64,000 nucleotides of DNA. Origin: Parvularcula lutaonensis (GTDB taxonomy: Bacteria > Pseudomonadota > Alphaproteobacteria > Caulobacterales > Parvularculaceae). The notes under the pieces are model-generated. The model was not told where the DNA came from. It saw only the letters and a program-made list of their open reading frames with translations, and ran no database searches. The stretch's first letter is position 1; every line of letters begins with the position of its first letter. The DNA lies in NCBI RefSeq assembly GCF_014651915.1, contig NZ_BMXU01000001.1, positions 1,054,001 to 1,118,000 of the forward strand, read 5' to 3'. The position numbers and the translations under genes are program-made. Shown one piece after another: positions 62,614 through 64,000 of this stretch.

Positions 62614-62681
62614 GCCATTACTTCTGACCTTTTGCCCTATTTTGATAAAGTCTCTAATTGATCAGACCTCATCCGGGACTC

Positions 62682-63638
62682 ATGATGCGTTATTATCTAC
62701 TTATTTCACTTATTTTCTCAGTTCTCCTTCTTTCGTCCTGCGGATCTGACGGCCAATCACTGGGACCAATTGAGAATTCGCAGTCAGCAAGCACGACGGT
62801 TCTTTCCACCGCGAGAAATACGGCATTCATCGTCCCCGCGCAGAGCGAGGATTTCTTCGGAAAGGTGACGAACGACCCTCTCTACGGCCCGCGCTATGCA
62901 CAGGTCGTCGTCAGGAAAGCCGACAACGTCATCGCGTCGAATGGGCCGTTCGCCTGCGACAGTAAATCGATCCTCAGCCAGTTCATGAAGGGCTTGGGCA
63001 TTCGCAGCGATGGTCAGGCTGCAGTCACCGTCAGTGTGCGGCATAGCCGGAATCCGACAGTCTATCTCGCAAAAGACCTTCCGATCTATGTGGCGACGAA
63101 AAGAGGTAACGAATGCAATGATTTCTACCTGACGAAGGCCATAACGCCCTTCGTCAAACCGCTCTCGCAGGAGACGGTCCTGCTCGAATTCGAAGTGCGC
63201 CACTCAAGGAAGGACCAGTCCAGCATCGGCGAAATCTTCTCGCTGGCCCAAGAAATATCTTCATTGGTGAGTCAGAACGCTACCGACGGTCTCGTCAGTG
63301 ACCTGACCAAATTCACCACGAGCGGCCTTGCGGAGAAAACCGAAGCGCTGCTGGCCCGCTTCAAGGATTCGACCGGCGTCATATCCGGTGCGGTCGAGAT
63401 GCCCCTCAGCCTCAACAGCCGCAACATCAGAAGCGATCGCTACACGTTTTCCCTCATCAAGCCGCAGGGTAGAAATGGCGGCATTTCCTTTGACCCCAGT
63501 CGGACCGAGGTGATCCCAATCATCCTCGAAGCGTCCTTCGCGCCCTCTATCTTCGCAGGCTGCCCGACCCACCGCATGGTGGCCGAGAACGCTGCCGATG
63601 CCGGGTCGATCACACAGCGCGCAGCTTCGATTCATTGA
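62682..63638 (+). CDS. Lipoprotein of unknown function
   Basis: A predicted 318-residue lipoprotein: signal peptide MMRYYLLISLIFSVLLLSSC (Cys20). The mature part has FIVPAQSEDFFGKVTNDPLYG, GPFACDSKSILSQFMKGLGI, IFSLAQEISSLVSQNATDG and a late Cys (IFAGCPTHRM). I do not recognise a family. The first 60 codons are less GC-rich than the window average, hinting at transfer. Its stop overlaps the TTG of the next frame (ATTGA). The end may in fact continue in that frame after a shift. Confidence 0.7.
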   Translation: MMRYYLLISLIFSVLLLSSCGSDGQSLGPIENSQSASTTVLSTARNTAFIVPAQSEDFFGKVTNDPLYGPRYAQVVVRKADNVIASNGPFACDSKSILSQFMKGLGIRSDGQAAVTVSVRHSRNPTVYLAKDLPIYVATKRGNECNDFYLTKAITPFVKPLSQETVLLEFEVRHSRKDQSSIGEIFSLAQEISSLVSQNATDGLVSDLTKFTTSGLAEKTEALLARFKDSTGVISGAVEMPLSLNSRNIRSDRYTFSLIKPQGRNGGISFDPSRTEVIPIILEASFAPSIFAGCPTHRMVAENAADAGSITQRAASIH

Positions 63639-64000
63639 GCGACGTTCTCGACAAGAAACTCGATGGCGAACCGATCATCACCCTGACCGAAGAAAGTCCG
63701 CAGGCGATCGGATACCGATTGAATATGCTCGACGGCAAGGCGCGCAGCGGCCAAGATATCCGTCCTGAGCTCAGCACACTTTGTGCCGAGATGCGGACCA
63801 GCTTCGAACCTTCCGCGGACCTCAACACGGTCGATCAGGAGATCATGCGCCTCGCAGTCTTGGACGAATATGTCAGCTATCGGAGCAAGCCCGAGGTGCG
63901 GCATCAGGAGTGCATCAATGATGATACGGAGCGAAAGCTCTCCCTTCTTTCCCCGTCTCAATACCGGTTGATCGGGGACAGGCCCAATGAGATCGTTGTC
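63635..64000 (+). CDS. Open frame overlapping the lipoprotein end, 3' partial
   Basis: From the TTG at 63635 the frame stays open for 122 codons to the window edge. It reads as normal protein (SDVLDKKLDGEPIITLTEES, GYRLNMLDGKARSGQDIRP, DQEIMRLAVLDEYVSYRSK) with natural codon use, unlike the other frames here. No ATG or GTG lies between the previous in-frame stop (63491-63493) and the TTG. Either a separate gene translationally coupled to the lipoprotein, or its continuation after a -1 frameshift. Function unknown. Confidence 0.6.
   Translation, partial: MSDVLDKKLDGEPIITLTEESPQAIGYRLNMLDGKARSGQDIRPELSTLCAEMRTSFEPSADLNTVDQEIMRLAVLDEYVSYRSKPEVRHQECINDDTERKLSLLSPSQYRLIGDRPNEIVV

Noticed and set aside
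1-64000. CRISPR arrays, tRNA or rRNA genes, insertion sequences, prophage or integrase genes
   Set aside because: Looked for by eye on both strands; no regular spacer-repeat array, no tRNA cloverleaf with a TTCGA arm, no rRNA sequence and no transposase or integrase was recognised.

Overview
The window is about 64 kb of high-GC (roughly 63%) chromosomal DNA from an aerobic alphaproteobacterium. The evidence is a SigF/NrsF (DUF1109) sigma/anti-sigma pair, an NrtR regulator beside nadABC, a clustered 2-oxoglutarate dehydrogenase/succinyl-CoA ligase locus on one strand, and GGAAC-N17-(C/T)GTT motifs that look like EcfG general-stress promoters. A marine, Hyphomonas/Maricaulis/Parvularcula-type lineage would fit the TRAP transporter, the Na+/H+ and Ca2+/Na+ antiporters and a very acidic exported protein, but the exact taxon is inference. 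No rRNA, tRNA, CRISPR array, prophage or insertion sequence was recognised.

Layout. 1-4884: end of a TRAP large permease, a three-domain aminopeptidase P, a glutaminyl cyclotransferase and a MaoC protein. 4881-9863 (minus): a GTGA-coupled pair made of a kinase-like protein with no ATP-binding motifs and a HerA-like ATPase with no P-loop, then a CPA1 antiporter and an enoyl-CoA hydratase. 10043-12630 (plus): a 43-aa membrane peptide, a Ca2+/Na+ antiporter and a compact three-gene pterin cassette whose QueD-like member lacks the catalytic cysteine. 12729-14750: thioesterase, engB and a general-stress flavin-fold protein. 14816-18675 (plus): a candidate SigF promoter, sigF, nrsF, a patatin and a patatin-sirtuin fusion. 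18676-22473: 3-oxoacid CoA-transferase, a lipoprotein and an acidic PRC-barrel protein. 22546-29877: odhB, odhA, sucD and sucC on the minus strand, with a csbD gene inserted in the opposite direction between sucD and sucC.

30071-40199: two small unknown proteins, mnmA, a peptidoglycan-binding protein, a 2OG oxygenase, cysK, then a tightly overlapped run GNAT-metC-lipoprotein-ygfZ-membrane protein-tag, and a fabH2-type ketosynthase. 40204-41251: a GIY-YIG nuclease gene bracketed by two copies of a 90-bp palindromic repeat, then about 500 bp with no convincing gene and a short tandem repeat. 41252-46561: HD hydrolase, nrtR and nadABC, with a nested dyad in front of nadA. 46558-52169 (minus): SleB-type hydrolase, ppdK and glyS (glyQ is not adjacent). 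52268-62443: a small membrane protein with a near-perfect EcfG promoter, dps, an aminotransferase diverging from two MscS channels, an M28 peptidase, UspA, glk, marC and mutL. 62450-64000: a lower-GC stretch with a lipoprotein and an overlapping open frame that runs off the window.

How the genes fit together. Most of the window is housekeeping: TCA cycle, ketone-body/acyl-CoA handling, sulfur amino acids, NAD synthesis, mismatch repair and tRNA modification. Over this lies a stress theme: Dps, UspA, CsbD, a stress-protein-26 homologue, two MscS channels, and ECF-type promoter motifs in front of three small stress-type genes and of sigF. The least explained units are the pseudo-kinase/pseudo-HerA pair, the sigF-nrsF-patatin-patatin/sirtuin operon, the pterin cassette and the repeat-bracketed GIY-YIG gene.
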